Below, in pieces: positions 1 to 9,088 of a stretch of DNA of 64,000 nt. Source of the stretch: Desulfuribacillus alkaliarsenatis. GTDB taxonomy: Bacteria > Bacillota > Bacilli > Desulfuribacillales > Desulfuribacillaceae. The notes beneath the pieces are model-generated. The model searched no databases. It saw nothing but the letters and a program-made list of their open reading frames with translations, and had not been told where the DNA came from. Each line of letters starts with the position of its first letter. The first letter of the stretch is position 1. A program made the translations under genes and the position numbers. Location: NCBI RefSeq assembly GCF_001730225.1, contig NZ_MIJE01000030.1:186001-250000 (forward strand), in the 5' to 3' direction.

Positions 1-166
1 TGGCATCATAATGTTTCCTTTTTATTTCATCTATAAAAGCAATCGCCTCGTTCTCGGTTTCGACAGGCTTTACGTGAGCGATAAATTTCGACTTTTTAAC
101 TATATTAGTATGCTCAGCAGAGCTAGTGATAGTCCGATATTCAAGGATTGAGAAATCTTTTCCCAT
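1..166 (-). CDS. yigZ: YigZ/IMPACT family protein, N-terminal part (runs off window)
   Basis: Only the first 55 codons lie in the window; the gene continues beyond base 1. The visible protein begins MGKDFSILEYRTITSS and continues with a KKSKFIAHVKPVETE segment and an EAIAFIDEIKRKHYDA segment. This is the typical start of the YigZ/YvyE (IMPACT/UPF0029) family, soluble proteins of unsettled function related to a regulator of translation. The start is the ATG at 166-164 on the minus strand, with a good AGGAGG-type ribosome site at 173-179. The family call rests on the N-terminal motif alone, but that motif is distinctive. Confidence 0.8.
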   Translation of the reverse strand, partial: MGKDFSILEYRTITSSAEHTNIVKKSKFIAHVKPVETENEAIAFIDEIKRKHYDA

Positions 167-179
167 GTTGGCCCTCCTA

Positions 180-644
180 ATGGAAGTATTTTTAGAGAAT
201 AATATGCCGCTCGATATCATTTTACCCATCCACAAACCGCTCAAACAGTTGGAGCTTACATTACCAAGTCTGCACCAAGCACTACTAAAAAGACTCCAAC
301 AACAGTTCGCAAAACGACACCTTCACCACATATTACCACACATTCAATTAGTAATTCTAGTTGGCTTACACTGAAAGCCCTGGGAGTGAAGTGGAACCAT
401 CACGAGCACAGCCCCTCACATTCGAGCACAGCCCTCCCACATACTCACTACTACAACTCTCGACATTGGGCACACTACTATTACGACAAATTATTTCCCA
501 GGAAATATAAGGTTACAATATACGACAAAATACATAATTATATCAAAGGCGAACATTACTAGTTTTTGAAGCTTCGAAAGTTCGTATTTAGAGATAAATT
601 CTAAAGAAAACACAAAAAGATATCATGTTTTCATGAAAAAAAGC
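180..644. other. Long intergenic region with a start-less open frame
   Basis: No convincing gene is visible between yigZ and the promoter of the next gene. On the plus strand, 203-562 is open for 119 codons without any ATG or a GTG/TTG that has a ribosome site. Its translation is rich in Thr, Pro, His and Tyr and ends in a Tyr/Lys-rich tail. It could be the remnant of a surface-protein gene or a chance opening caused by C-rich sequence. A 12-base unit (CGAGCACAGCCC) occurs twice, 20 bases apart, at 403 and 423. Confidence 0.3.
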
Positions 645-673
645 TTGAAGTTTATATTTCAAACCCGTATAAT
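645..673 (+). promoter_or_regulatory. Sigma-A promoter for the FAD oxidoreductase gene
   Basis: TTGAAG (645-650) and a perfect TATAAT (668-673) are separated by 17 bases. The start codon follows about 95 bases downstream, which leaves an untranslated leader of about 85 bases. Confidence 0.7.
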
Positions 674-767
674 GCATAAGGGACTCAAATGAACCTCAAA
701 AATGCCACTTAATGGCTGACAACTAACCTGGAAAACCTAAAAGTTATTCCTAGATGGAGGTAGAAAG

Positions 768-2165
768 ATGTCACAATCAAAAAATTACGATGTTATTATA
801 GTGGGGGCAGGCCCTGCAGGAATTTTTTCAGCATATGAAATAGTCAAATTAAAACCAGAAGCAAAAGTCTTATTAATAGAAAAGGGTAAAGATATTAACA
901 AACGTCATTGCCCAATGATTGCAAAAGATATTGCCTGTGTTAACTGTAAACCTCACTGTTCTATTATGACAGGGTGGGGTGGAGCAGGAGCATATAGTGA
1001 TGGCAAGCTTACACTTACAGCTGATTATGGTGGTTGGTTAGATGAATATTTAGATACTAAGCAGGAAGTCATGAAATATATCAAATATGTCGATGAAGTA
1101 TATCTACAGTTTGGGGCTACCGAGAAAACATACGGATCCTACGATGAGAAAGTAGCAGAAATCGAGCGTATGGCAGCAACGGCAGATCTTAAGCTCATTC
1201 CGGCTGAAATTCGACACTTGGGTACTGAGAATAATCTATTACTATTGTCGAAAATCCGCGATTACCTGCGCGACAAAATTGACTTAAAGAGTCTGACGAC
1301 TGTGAAAGAAATAATTACAGAAGATAATAAAGCAACTGGTATTATATTAGAGAACGGGGAAGTCTATACTGCACCTTACGTCATTGTTGCCCCTGGAAGA
1401 GTTGGATCTGACTGGTTCCGTAGCGAATGCTCGAGACTAGGGCTAGCACTTACCAATAACCAGGTAGACATAGGCGTCCGTGTCGAAGTACCTGCTAGTA
1501 GCATGGAACACATTACCCGCCATATATATGAAAGCAAGCTAGTATACTACGGCAAGAAATTTGATGACCCGATTCGTACATTCTGCATGAACCCATATGG
1601 GGATGTCGTAGTCGAGAATACTGATGGTATTATGACAGTAAACGGTCATAGCTATGCGACTAAACGCAGCAAGAATACTAACTTTGCCTTACTTGTTAGT
1701 AATAAATTTACTGAACCGTTTAAAGAGCCAATAGCCTATGGTAAATATATCGCAACCTTAGCTAACATGCTAGGTGGAACAGTAATAGTTCAACGTTTTG
1801 GAGATTTAAAACGTGGCCGTAGATCAACTAAAGAGCGCATGGCTCGCGGTCTAGTACAACCAACACTAACATCAGCTACACCCGGAGATTTATCTCTAGT
1901 ATTCCCATATCGCCAACTAACGAATATCATTGAAATGTTAGAAGCCTTAGATAAGGTAGCTCCAGGAGTAGGGAGCGAGCATACACTTCTATACGGTGTA
2001 GAAGTGAAATTCTACTCATCGCGCCCAGAGCTATCTAAGAAACTAGAAACCAATATTGATAACATGTTTGCCATTGGCGATGGAGCTGGTGTAACAAGAG
2101 GTTTGGCTCAAGCAGGAGTAAGTGGTGTAGTTGTTGCAAGAGAAATAGTTAAGCGAATGGGTTAA
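768..2165 (+). CDS. FAD-dependent oxidoreductase (COG2509-like)
   Basis: A 465-residue soluble flavoprotein. The dinucleotide-binding site is GAGPAG at residues 13-18, with the ribose-binding acidic residue E38 in LLIEKG. A C-terminal FAD-contact segment around AIGDGAGVTRGLAQAG lies near residue 440. A cysteine cluster (C48, C57, C60, C64) and a GWGGAGAYSDGKL segment follow the first beta-alpha-beta unit, as in the group of uncharacterised FAD-dependent dehydrogenases of COG2509. The substrate is not known. The ATG is well supported by GGAGG at 756-760. The gene has its own promoter and terminator, so it is monocistronic. Confidence 0.85.
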   Translation: MSQSKNYDVIIVGAGPAGIFSAYEIVKLKPEAKVLLIEKGKDINKRHCPMIAKDIACVNCKPHCSIMTGWGGAGAYSDGKLTLTADYGGWLDEYLDTKQEVMKYIKYVDEVYLQFGATEKTYGSYDEKVAEIERMAATADLKLIPAEIRHLGTENNLLLLSKIRDYLRDKIDLKSLTTVKEIITEDNKATGIILENGEVYTAPYVIVAPGRVGSDWFRSECSRLGLALTNNQVDIGVRVEVPASSMEHITRHIYESKLVYYGKKFDDPIRTFCMNPYGDVVVENTDGIMTVNGHSYATKRSKNTNFALLVSNKFTEPFKEPIAYGKYIATLANMLGGTVIVQRFGDLKRGRRSTKERMARGLVQPTLTSATPGDLSLVFPYRQLTNIIEMLEALDKVAPGVGSEHTLLYGVEVKFYSSRPELSKKLETNIDNMFAIGDGAGVTRGLAQAGVSGVVVAREIVKRMG

Positions 2166-2200
2166 ACAGTCTGGAAGCAGGAATATTTAACTATATAATC

Positions 2201-2237
2201 AAAAGGATGTGGATATGAGTGTTCCACATCTTTTTTT
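2201..2237 (+). terminator. Rho-independent terminator after the FAD gene
   Basis: The stem GATGTGGA / TCCACATC (2206-2213 and 2223-2230) has a 9-base loop and is followed by seven T residues. An upstream A run can pair with the T run. Confidence 0.9.
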
Positions 2238-2247
2238 GTGGTAGAAA

Positions 2248-2276
2248 TTGACTCAGGGGCGCAATCAACGTATTAT
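2248..2276 (+). promoter_or_regulatory. Sigma-A promoter of the toxin-antitoxin operon
   Basis: TTGACT (2248-2253), a 17-base spacer and TATTAT (2271-2276). It lies directly after the preceding terminator and 43 bases before the first small gene. Confidence 0.75.
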
Positions 2277-2318
2277 TAAAGTAATATATGTAGCTAAATA
2301 AAGGAGGTTGAGTTCAAG

Positions 2319-2498
2319 GTGAAGGAGCCAACAAAAATTACAAACAATAAAGAACAATTGCTTAAATTAAGTGAAGAATTAATGAATGTAGAAAAGGAAC
2401 GTATTGCTGGACAAAGTGGGGTAACACTTGCTCAACTTGAACATGACCTTAATGATATAATTAAGAAAGCAGAGATTGATTATGAAACTAACAGATGA
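2319..2498 (+). CDS. Small protein preceding mntA-hepT, possible third TA component
   Basis: A 59-codon gene starting at GTG with AAGGAGG at 2301-2307 (spacing 11). The product is charged and largely helical in appearance, beginning VKEPTKITNKEQLLKLSEE and ending ETNR. A central GQSGVTLAQLEHDLNDII segment is reminiscent of small antitoxin or antitoxin-tail proteins, but I do not recognise the family. Its last 17 bases overlap the start of mntA in another frame, so mntA translation is probably coupled to it. It lies directly under the operon promoter. Function unknown; the gene is accepted because of its ribosome site, its promoter and the overlap. Confidence 0.6.
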   Translation: MKEPTKITNNKEQLLKLSEELMNVEKERIAGQSGVTLAQLEHDLNDIIKKAEIDYETNR

Positions 2499-2934
2499 AA
2501 AAATTAATAACGTAATGAAAACAGTGCTGATTGAAACGGAACTTATAAAAGACCAGTACGCTATTCAACTAGTTTACATATTCGGCTCTTACGCAACGCA
2601 TAAAGCTACTAGCAGAAGCGATGTAGATATAGGTATTTTCATAGACCCGCAATCTAAGTCGGACAGTAATAGGTATTCGCAAATCAAACTGGAATTACTA
2701 GATAAGTACACATCAGCATTAAAAAGAGATGACATTGATTTGTTGATTCTGAATCAAGCTAATCCGACACTAGCTTTTCAAATTGTAAAGTATGGCAAAC
2801 TAATCTATCAACAGAGCCAACTAACGAAAGTATTATATGAAAATAAGGTATGGAAAGAATATGCAGACACAGAGAAACAGCGGAAACTTTTAGAGCTACA
2901 AGTTGAGCGAAGAATGAAAAAGTTGCTAGAATAA
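2482..2934 (+). CDS. mntA: MntA-type nucleotidyltransferase antitoxin
   Basis: A 150-residue minimal nucleotidyltransferase. The diagnostic motif GS-x10-DxD is present: G35-S36 in FGSYATHKA and D47-V-D49 in SDVDIGIF. A third acidic strand, DDIDLLIL, lies near residue 85. In characterised MntA-HepT systems the enzyme AMPylates a tyrosine of the HEPN toxin and so inactivates it. Proximity to a hepT gene supports the same role here. I chose ATG 2482. A TTG two codons earlier is possible, and neither has a strong ribosome site, consistent with coupling to the overlapping upstream small gene. Confidence 0.88.
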   Translation: MKLTDEKINNVMKTVLIETELIKDQYAIQLVYIFGSYATHKATSRSDVDIGIFIDPQSKSDSNRYSQIKLELLDKYTSALKRDDIDLLILNQANPTLAFQIVKYGKLIYQQSQLTKVLYENKVWKEYADTEKQRKLLELQVERRMKKLLE

Positions 2935-2963
2935 ATATTATGCAAACTGCGGGAGGATTTCAT

Positions 2964-3395
2964 ATGGTCGCTAAAGATGTGAAGGTAATGCTAACAAAGA
3001 AAATAGCTGATTTGCAGAAAAATATACTACTACTAGAGCAAATTAAGGCGGAGATTAGTATAGACAATCTTCATGAAGATGAAGTAAAGTACTGGGCAAT
3101 CGAAAGAGGTTTGCAGCTCTCGGTAGAGATTGTAATAGATATCGCAAACATACTAATATCTGCCAATGATTGGGAGACTCCAGATACATATAGAGAGACA
3201 CTTTTAAAACTCGGTGAGAAAGAAATTGTTCCAAAAGCATTTGCGGAAAAAATATCTGGCATGGCTCACTTTAGGAATATCTTAGTACATGATTATTTGG
3301 AGATGGATGAGAACATTCTTAAGGAAGTTTTAACTGTTGGAATCGCAGACATAGTTAAATATATTGATTACGTTAATAGATACCTAAAGAGTTAG
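2964..3395 (+). CDS. hepT: HepT-type HEPN ribonuclease toxin (DUF86)
   Basis: A 143-residue all-helical HEPN protein. The active-site motif Rx4HxY is intact as R104, H109 and Y111 in RNILVHDY; the tyrosine is the residue modified by MntA in studied systems. Start ATG 2964 is preceded by GGGAGG (2950-2955). An earlier ATG at 2940 lacks one. The gene begins 29 bases after mntA and ends inside a strong bidirectional terminator. The intact catalytic motif implies a potentially active toxin held in check by mntA. Confidence 0.88.
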   Translation: MVAKDVKVMLTKKIADLQKNILLLEQIKAEISIDNLHEDEVKYWAIERGLQLSVEIVIDIANILISANDWETPDTYRETLLKLGEKEIVPKAFAEKISGMAHFRNILVHDYLEMDENILKEVLTVGIADIVKYIDYVNRYLKS

Positions 3396-3423
3396 CTGAA
3401 GACTAAATTCAGCTAACTCTTTT
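3388..3423. terminator. Bidirectional terminator between convergent genes
   Basis: A perfect 13-bp stem (3388-3400 and 3408-3420) with a 7-base loop, flanked by short A and T runs on both sides. It overlaps the hepT stop codon and lies 11 bases beyond the stop of the convergent minus-strand gene, so it can serve both. Confidence 0.85.
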
Positions 3424-3433
3424 ATATCTAATG

Positions 3434-6400
3434 TTATTGTTCGTTAACTATTGAATTAGCCACATTATCCTGTAAAATCGCTAAACGTAGTTCAAGTAAC
3501 AGAATTTCCCTCTCTGTAAGTTTACTACGTGCTTCTTCATCATATAACGCATGCTCGATATTCTCAATTTGACGTAGCTCTCGATCGACAATTTGCTTTT
3601 CAATTGCCAGCGGATTCGTCATTTGAATACCTTCGTCATTAAAGTTCCAAAAGCGGAAAAATGTCGTTTGCTGCATCATCCCAGCATCAGGTACAGGCAT
3701 TAAACTCTCTACTTCATATTGATAAATATATGGCTCATCCTTACCAACCCAGACAGTCCACTCCATGGTTGTTCCTTCCATACCATTTGCGCTAGTAACA
3801 TCTAATGTGAAGGTAATCTTATCAGATAGCTCCCCGAGAATTCTTTCTTCACCAACAATAGTTGGTTGTTTACGGTAGGTATAGCTTAGATCGGTTAGAT
3901 TATTGTCACCGTCATTTAAATCTACTAGCTTCAGTAAATCCTTAAATGGCTCGTTAAAATCCATACGCTCTGGGAGTACAAGTCCGTAGCGACCTTTCCA
4001 GTCAACAGGGAATCCAGCTTCATTAACTAAGCGCTTCCACATATTGTCTTCGTGTAGATACATATAATCTCCTGATTCGTAATAGCGGAATGGATTACCT
4101 AGCATTCTTGCGTTTACAGATATCCCTTCGTCTTGAATGATAATACCATCATACATACTTGTCGTACGACGTTTTTGTATCTTAGATACAACCCAGCCGC
4201 TATACCAGAAACGCTCACCATTATCGTTTGAATAGTTAACTGCAGTCTGCCAATAATCGCGCCATTCATCTTCACTAAATACTGTTTTACCATCAGTATC
4301 ATTATTTTGATTTGCAATAGCATCGCTTCCTTGGGTAGAAGCAGGGTATAGAATGTCATCAGTAGCAACTCCAAGCATTGTAGCACTAGGTACAGCACTG
4401 ACATGGCGATTGTCTAACACCCCATATAATGATACGGCAAAAGTAGTAACTAATAAGACACCTAAGAATACGTTCTTTGTAGTGATATAGTTTTTATTGA
4501 TAATGTTAGTAGATTCTGTGCTTGGTGAATTGTGTGACTGCTCGTAACGCACGCGATGCCAGCCAGCAACTACAAATCCTAACAATGTTAACAACCAGGC
4601 CCCCTGCTGCACAGGTAGGCCATGCTCCTGTAATACGACAAAGCGATGCTCCCGAAAATAACTAGCTACATATTCATCATTACCGTCTCCAGTAATATCT
4701 CCAACACGTACATTGATAACGGTGTTATTAGTTCGCCACTGAGGCTTCATTACATATTGAGATTGCGAGCCATTACCTATCGACTCAAGTCTATATCCTG
4801 TAAGGAATCTTCTATTTTCATTACGATAGTAGCTTTGGCTTAAGGCAATAATTTCACCAGTGGCAGTAACGGTCTCGAAGCGAAACACATCGTCCTGAGC
4901 TACCCACAATTGCTTCCAGGTATATGATGTATTAGCGCCATTTGAAGTATCCGTTCCTGTCGGACTACTCGGTACTAACCTCAGTACCTGTGAAGGAGTT
5001 GCAGATAACAGCACCTCATCAACACCATTACCAGTAACATCGGCAAAGATAAATTCTCCATCAGCCACCTGTCGTAGCATATCTGGACGCAGGGTAGCTA
5101 CTAATTGCCACTGTCCAGTTTGCTTCTGATACACTTCTAAGCCATCCCGATAAGTTACAAGCTCAGTATCTGCACCACCAGTAAGGTTTGCATAGCCAAG
5201 GATTGCGACACCCTCTTCCATTAACTGTTCAATAAATGGGTCATACCCTTGGGTATCCTGACTTACCTGAGCCCAATTAACCTTTTGTTCCTCTATATTT
5301 TCCATACTAACCCCTAATGCGGCGAAAGGTGTACGGCCAAAGGGTAGCATATGCTGAATTAAATGTAATCTATCGAAACGTGGAACTAACAGCTCGTAAA
5401 TACCGTTATCTGGACTACCAACAATATCTAAACTCTGGAGCATATCAGTAAAAAAATTACGTTTAGGTTCAGTTCCAATAGTGGAAGTCAAGTTATCAAC
5501 AGTTCCGCTAGAGATATCCACATTGCCCCCAATTGGTTGCAGGACTGCGGCAGAACGACGATCCCATAGGGTGAAAAATGAAGGAGTTATCCCCATGTTA
5601 TCCACGGTTTCCACAGATAATTCCTCTAAAAGCTTGTGGAAAAAGTCCATCTGCAGGAATCCTTGGTCTAATAAGTCGTAGCGGGCATCTTTATACCTGT
5701 GGATAAAGTCTGAACCCGTACTCCATTCCATAGTATAATAAGGAAATCCTACATAATCTCGCACCATATAATTCCATAGAGCTTGTTCGATATCTGGACT
5801 AGTGCCGATTTCCATGAAAGAAGGGTTGCCAGCACCATTCTGCTCATAGCTAAACACCATATATCTACTAAGTTCCATCTGCATTGGATAAAGACCTGGG
5901 ATAGATACCTGCGGGTCAGCCACCCCTTGGGTGATTATTTCTTTCGTACCATCACCAGTCACATCAGCCAGCTGCAATGGAAAGTAGTCTATATTCGTAT
6001 CCGAGTATAACTTAGGGCTTTCATAGATGACTTGAAACTTTTTCGCAAAAAACAGCTCCTGCTGACTCCACATACTTGTTAATAATCCACCAACTATACA
6101 TAATGTTAGTACCTGAGTAACACGTACCTTACTAGCTAAAATTTTACTAGCTACTATAAAGAGTAGAGTCAATGCAATAAAGGCGATTATCTGCTCCAAG
6201 ACGGGCTTATATTCCATGCGCATCATACCGCGTACTAGTAACAGGTAACCAATAAACACCACACCGAAGGACAGTCGATACTCCTTTGGCAACATCCACG
6301 CCAATACGCCTAATAAAGCTACCGTTAACAGTACACCGTAGAGCCCATAATCTAAGAACAGCGGAAATACGACAAAATGATAAAATATAAAGGCAGCAAC

Positions 6401-6436
6401 TGCAAATAGCACATATAAACTGTGATTCCTAATCAT
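3434..6436 (-). CDS. Large membrane protein with FG-GAP/VCBS-like motifs, function unknown
   Basis: A 1000-residue protein I do not recognise as a named family. The N-terminal ~130 residues hold about four or five hydrophobic segments. A long, presumably extracytoplasmic part follows with three acidic loops of the type DVTGDGTKE, DVTGNGVDE and DITGDGNDE (near residues 158, 460 and 573), as in FG-GAP/VCBS calcium-binding blades. Two more hydrophobic segments lie near 615 and 655, and a C-terminal domain of about 300 residues is mostly soluble. The start ATG has AGGAGGT eight bases upstream. It overlaps the preceding O-antigen-ligase-like gene by eight bases, so the two are co-translated and probably act together in surface polymer assembly (inference). 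Confidence 0.75.
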   Translation of the reverse strand: MIRNHSLYVLFAVAAFIFYHFVVFPLFLDYGLYGVLLTVALLGVLAWMLPKEYRLSFGVVFIGYLLLVRGMMRMEYKPVLEQIIAFIALTLLFIVASKILASKVRVTQVLTLCIVGGLLTSMWSQQELFFAKKFQVIYESPKLYSDTNIDYFPLQLADVTGDGTKEIITQGVADPQVSIPGLYPMQMELSRYMVFSYEQNGAGNPSFMEIGTSPDIEQALWNYMVRDYVGFPYYTMEWSTGSDFIHRYKDARYDLLDQGFLQMDFFHKLLEELSVETVDNMGITPSFFTLWDRRSAAVLQPIGGNVDISSGTVDNLTSTIGTEPKRNFFTDMLQSLDIVGSPDNGIYELLVPRFDRLHLIQHMLPFGRTPFAALGVSMENIEEQKVNWAQVSQDTQGYDPFIEQLMEEGVAILGYANLTGGADTELVTYRDGLEVYQKQTGQWQLVATLRPDMLRQVADGEFIFADVTGNGVDEVLLSATPSQVLRLVPSSPTGTDTSNGANTSYTWKQLWVAQDDVFRFETVTATGEIIALSQSYYRNENRRFLTGYRLESIGNGSQSQYVMKPQWRTNNTVINVRVGDITGDGNDEYVASYFREHRFVVLQEHGLPVQQGAWLLTLLGFVVAGWHRVRYEQSHNSPSTESTNIINKNYITTKNVFLGVLLVTTFAVSLYGVLDNRHVSAVPSATMLGVATDDILYPASTQGSDAIANQNNDTDGKTVFSEDEWRDYWQTAVNYSNDNGERFWYSGWVVSKIQKRRTTSMYDGIIIQDEGISVNARMLGNPFRYYESGDYMYLHEDNMWKRLVNEAGFPVDWKGRYGLVLPERMDFNEPFKDLLKLVDLNDGDNNLTDLSYTYRKQPTIVGEERILGELSDKITFTLDVTSANGMEGTTMEWTVWVGKDEPYIYQYEVESLMPVPDAGMMQQTTFFRFWNFNDEGIQMTNPLAIEKQIVDRELRQIENIEHALYDEEARSKLTEREILLLELRLAILQDNVANSIVNEQ

Positions 6437-7826
6437 TGCTATCTACCTCCTGTCCTAATCCTATCAACATCCCAGCACTCATCCAGAACAACACATTCAT
6501 AAAAGGAACCTCAAAGATATTTTCTACACCATTGTGCAGAATGACTGCCAACAAACCACCGAATAATCCAGCCGCAATAAATTTATAGCTAGAATTCCAG
6601 AGGGATTTCCAGACTTCTAAGCAATTTTTCAATAAGGAGCCAATCAACCACAGGAACAAACCGATCCCAATCAATCCCATCTCAGCTAAGGTCTTAGCAT
6701 AATAGTTATCCACATAGATTGTTCCGAAGTGTCTAGCTCCAACAGCACCACCATAGTGTCCTAATCCTGCCCCGAAGAACGGTTCATGACGCATTCTATC
6801 GAAGGCATTTAACCAGCGGGTGACACGTCCTCCCTGAGCACTTTTTTCAAAATACTCTGGCGAGAACACATAAAGCATACGCTCCACAACTGTAGGTGCA
6901 AGCATATAGATTACGCCGACACCGACGACAGCAAGTCCAGCTACACCGAAAATCATGCGCCTATCATACATCAAGGCAAAAATCACTGCCACAACCCCAA
7001 CTGCTGCTCCGAAGGCTAATAGCGCACCCCGTGAGAAGGTCAGTAATAGACATAATGCCATAACTCCAGACATGCCGAGTAACACAAGCGACCATAAGCC
7101 TGTACGACTCAATAGTATTTCCTTATAAGCGGCCAATCGACCAGCGGTTTTAGTAGCAGTCAGCTTTTCCATCGCCTGTCCAAGATGCCAGAAGGCTAGT
7201 CCAATTGTAATAGGAACGATAAATGCCATATAGCTGCCTAAAACATTTGGACTGCCGACGAAGGAGAATGCTCTGGTGCGCACGTTTTCACCTGCATCAA
7301 CCCAGTTGCCAGGCATCGGCACTCCAGCAATATATTGATATACACCGTGGAGACCCATAACGAAACCAATCCCCACCATGATATAGATCATCGTCAGCAT
7401 CTTAACGCGATCACGTATTAAGTAGAAGGCGACGAAGAAAGCCAGCATATATTGAAAGGTTGCACGAAATCCTTCTATACCGATTGAGATATAAGACATA
7501 TTTAAGAATATAAGTGCAAACCCATAGACCATAATTAATAGTAATGGTTTTGTTACATCTATATTTTTTAACTCATTTAAATCTACTTCACCCATCAACC
7601 AACGCCACCCAAGAATTACTAACAATAACGCTAGTACGAGATTGTGCCATAGGGCAGCAAGGATTCCAATTCCGATTACAGATCGTAACACATAATCTAC
7701 AACGGGAAAAGAAAAGAAAAGTATAAATAAAAAGGTCGTAATATTTAGATGCTGCTTTATTAAATCTAGTTGCATTATTTTTTTTAGCATAGTTCCTTCC
7801 CTTTCGTGTCTATGTGGGCTACTCAT
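6429..7826 (-). CDS. O-antigen ligase/polymerase-like membrane protein (Wzy_C)
   Basis: A 465-residue polytopic membrane protein with about ten to twelve hydrophobic segments. The Wzy_C/O-antigen ligase signature lies near residues 330-400: a large loop containing GRVTRWLNAFDRM, then PFFGAGLGHYG and an NYYAKTLAEMGLIG segment. Such proteins join or polymerise lipid-linked glycans outside the membrane. An alternative start at 7790 (MLKKIMQ) has AGGGAAGGA in front and may be the true one. It is first in a two-gene minus-strand operon and divergent from a glycosyltransferase gene. Confidence 0.85.
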   Translation of the reverse strand: MSSPHRHEREGTMLKKIMQLDLIKQHLNITTFLFILFFSFPVVDYVLRSVIGIGILAALWHNLVLALLLVILGWRWLMGEVDLNELKNIDVTKPLLLIMVYGFALIFLNMSYISIGIEGFRATFQYMLAFFVAFYLIRDRVKMLTMIYIMVGIGFVMGLHGVYQYIAGVPMPGNWVDAGENVRTRAFSFVGSPNVLGSYMAFIVPITIGLAFWHLGQAMEKLTATKTAGRLAAYKEILLSRTGLWSLVLLGMSGVMALCLLLTFSRGALLAFGAAVGVVAVIFALMYDRRMIFGVAGLAVVGVGVIYMLAPTVVERMLYVFSPEYFEKSAQGGRVTRWLNAFDRMRHEPFFGAGLGHYGGAVGARHFGTIYVDNYYAKTLAEMGLIGIGLFLWLIGSLLKNCLEVWKSLWNSSYKFIAAGLFGGLLAVILHNGVENIFEVPFMNVLFWMSAGMLIGLGQEVDSND

Positions 7827-7911
7827 ATCTCACCCGCTACCATTATTGTTATAAACAAATACAAGTATACTATAATTTAGCATATAAGAGAATGCTATTC
7901 GGTTGTTGTAA

Positions 7912-7940
7912 TTGCGCTAGTAAGGAATTTCATATACAAT
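7912..7940 (+). promoter_or_regulatory. Possible promoter for the GT4-murJ group
   Basis: TTGCGC (7912-7917), a 17-base spacer and TACAAT (7935-7940). The -10 box is fair and the -35 weak. It is the best match in the 150-base divergent region; a second TATAAT at 7953 lies too close to the start codon. Confidence 0.35.
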
Positions 7941-7977
7941 TACAGATGTAGCTATAATTTTTGACGGTGGTGAAACA

Positions 7978-9078
7978 ATGCGAATTCTACATATAATAGG
8001 TGGTGGCGAGTACGGTGGTGCAGAGCAGTACCTAGTAAACCTTGCCCGTAAGCTACAGGGAAGTCCATATCAGATTCAAATGGCTTGTTTTTATGATAGT
8101 GAATTTGCTGCTGTACTACGTAAGTATCAGATTCCCGTCCATACTGTTTTACCATCCAGTCGTTTTGATTTTACCTTAGCACAGAAGCTACGCCGTTTAA
8201 TGATTCAAGAGAAAATAGATATTGTACATACCCATGGAGTAAGGGCCAATTTCTTCGGACGTTTAGCGGCTAGGAAGCTAAAGCTGCCGATAGCTACTAC
8301 TGTCCATAGTGAGCTTCGCCAGGATTATCAGAACCCAGTTGCTTATATGTTAGCCTTAGGAATGGAACGGATGACCCAGCCATTAACGACGAGATATATC
8401 GCCATATCTAACAGTATTAAGCAGGATATGATAAAGCGTGGAATCCCCGAACAAAAGATAGAAGTAATTTATAGCGGAATTGATTTTGCTGAATTCGTAG
8501 AAGAAAAAACGTCAACACTAGAACTACCCCAACCACCAGTAATCGGCATAGTAGGGCGTCTACAGGAGGTTAAAGGTCATCGCTATGCTATTATGGCTAT
8601 GCCTGCTATTTTGCAGAAGTATCCAGAAGTGAACCTTGTGATTATCGGTGATGGCCCGCTTAAAGAAGATTTAATGAAGCTAGCGAAGCAGATTCAGGTG
8701 GCTGACAACGTTCACTTCCTTGGCTTTCAGCAATCCGTCTCTAGTTTATTGAATCAATTCGATATCTTCCTAATGCCATCCCTATCTGAAGGGCTAGGTT
8801 TATCTCTTATAGAAGCAATGTCACAAGGCATACCAGTCATCGCGTCTGAGGTAGGAGGCATGGTTGATGTAGTCCAGGATACAGGAGACTTACTAACAAG
8901 CACAGGAATACTTGTATCTGCTAAGGATGCTAACGCCATAGCAGAGAATGCGAAACTACTTTTAGCAGATTCTAATATAGCCCAACAGATGGGTATGCGT
9001 GGACAAGCAGATGTACTTAAACGCTTTAATAGCGAGCGCATGATTGCAGAAATTGCTGATTTTTACGAAAAATTATGA
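7978..9078 (+). CDS. Glycosyltransferase family 4
   Basis: A 366-residue GT-B fold glycosyltransferase. The N-terminal GGGEYGGAEQYLVNLA loop, the IVHTHG strand and the C-terminal donor site are all canonical: GIVGRLQEVKGH near residue 190, and EGLGLSLIEAMSQG then PVIASEVGG near 270-290. It would transfer a sugar from a nucleotide donor to a lipid-linked or cell-wall acceptor on the cytoplasmic side. The specificity cannot be read. It starts at ATG 7978 after GGTGGTGAAACA and is followed after ten bases by the flippase gene, so the pair is likely one transcription unit. Confidence 0.88.
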   Translation: MRILHIIGGGEYGGAEQYLVNLARKLQGSPYQIQMACFYDSEFAAVLRKYQIPVHTVLPSSRFDFTLAQKLRRLMIQEKIDIVHTHGVRANFFGRLAARKLKLPIATTVHSELRQDYQNPVAYMLALGMERMTQPLTTRYIAISNSIKQDMIKRGIPEQKIEVIYSGIDFAEFVEEKTSTLELPQPPVIGIVGRLQEVKGHRYAIMAMPAILQKYPEVNLVIIGDGPLKEDLMKLAKQIQVADNVHFLGFQQSVSSLLNQFDIFLMPSLSEGLGLSLIEAMSQGIPVIASEVGGMVDVVQDTGDLLTSTGILVSAKDANAIAENAKLLLADSNIAQQMGMRGQADVLKRFNSERMIAEIADFYEKL

Positions 9079-9088
9079 GGTATTACTA

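Noticed and set aside
126-374. An 82-codon plus-strand frame near the window start
   Set aside because: It overlaps the yigZ start on the other strand, has no ribosome site of its own and no protein-like composition.
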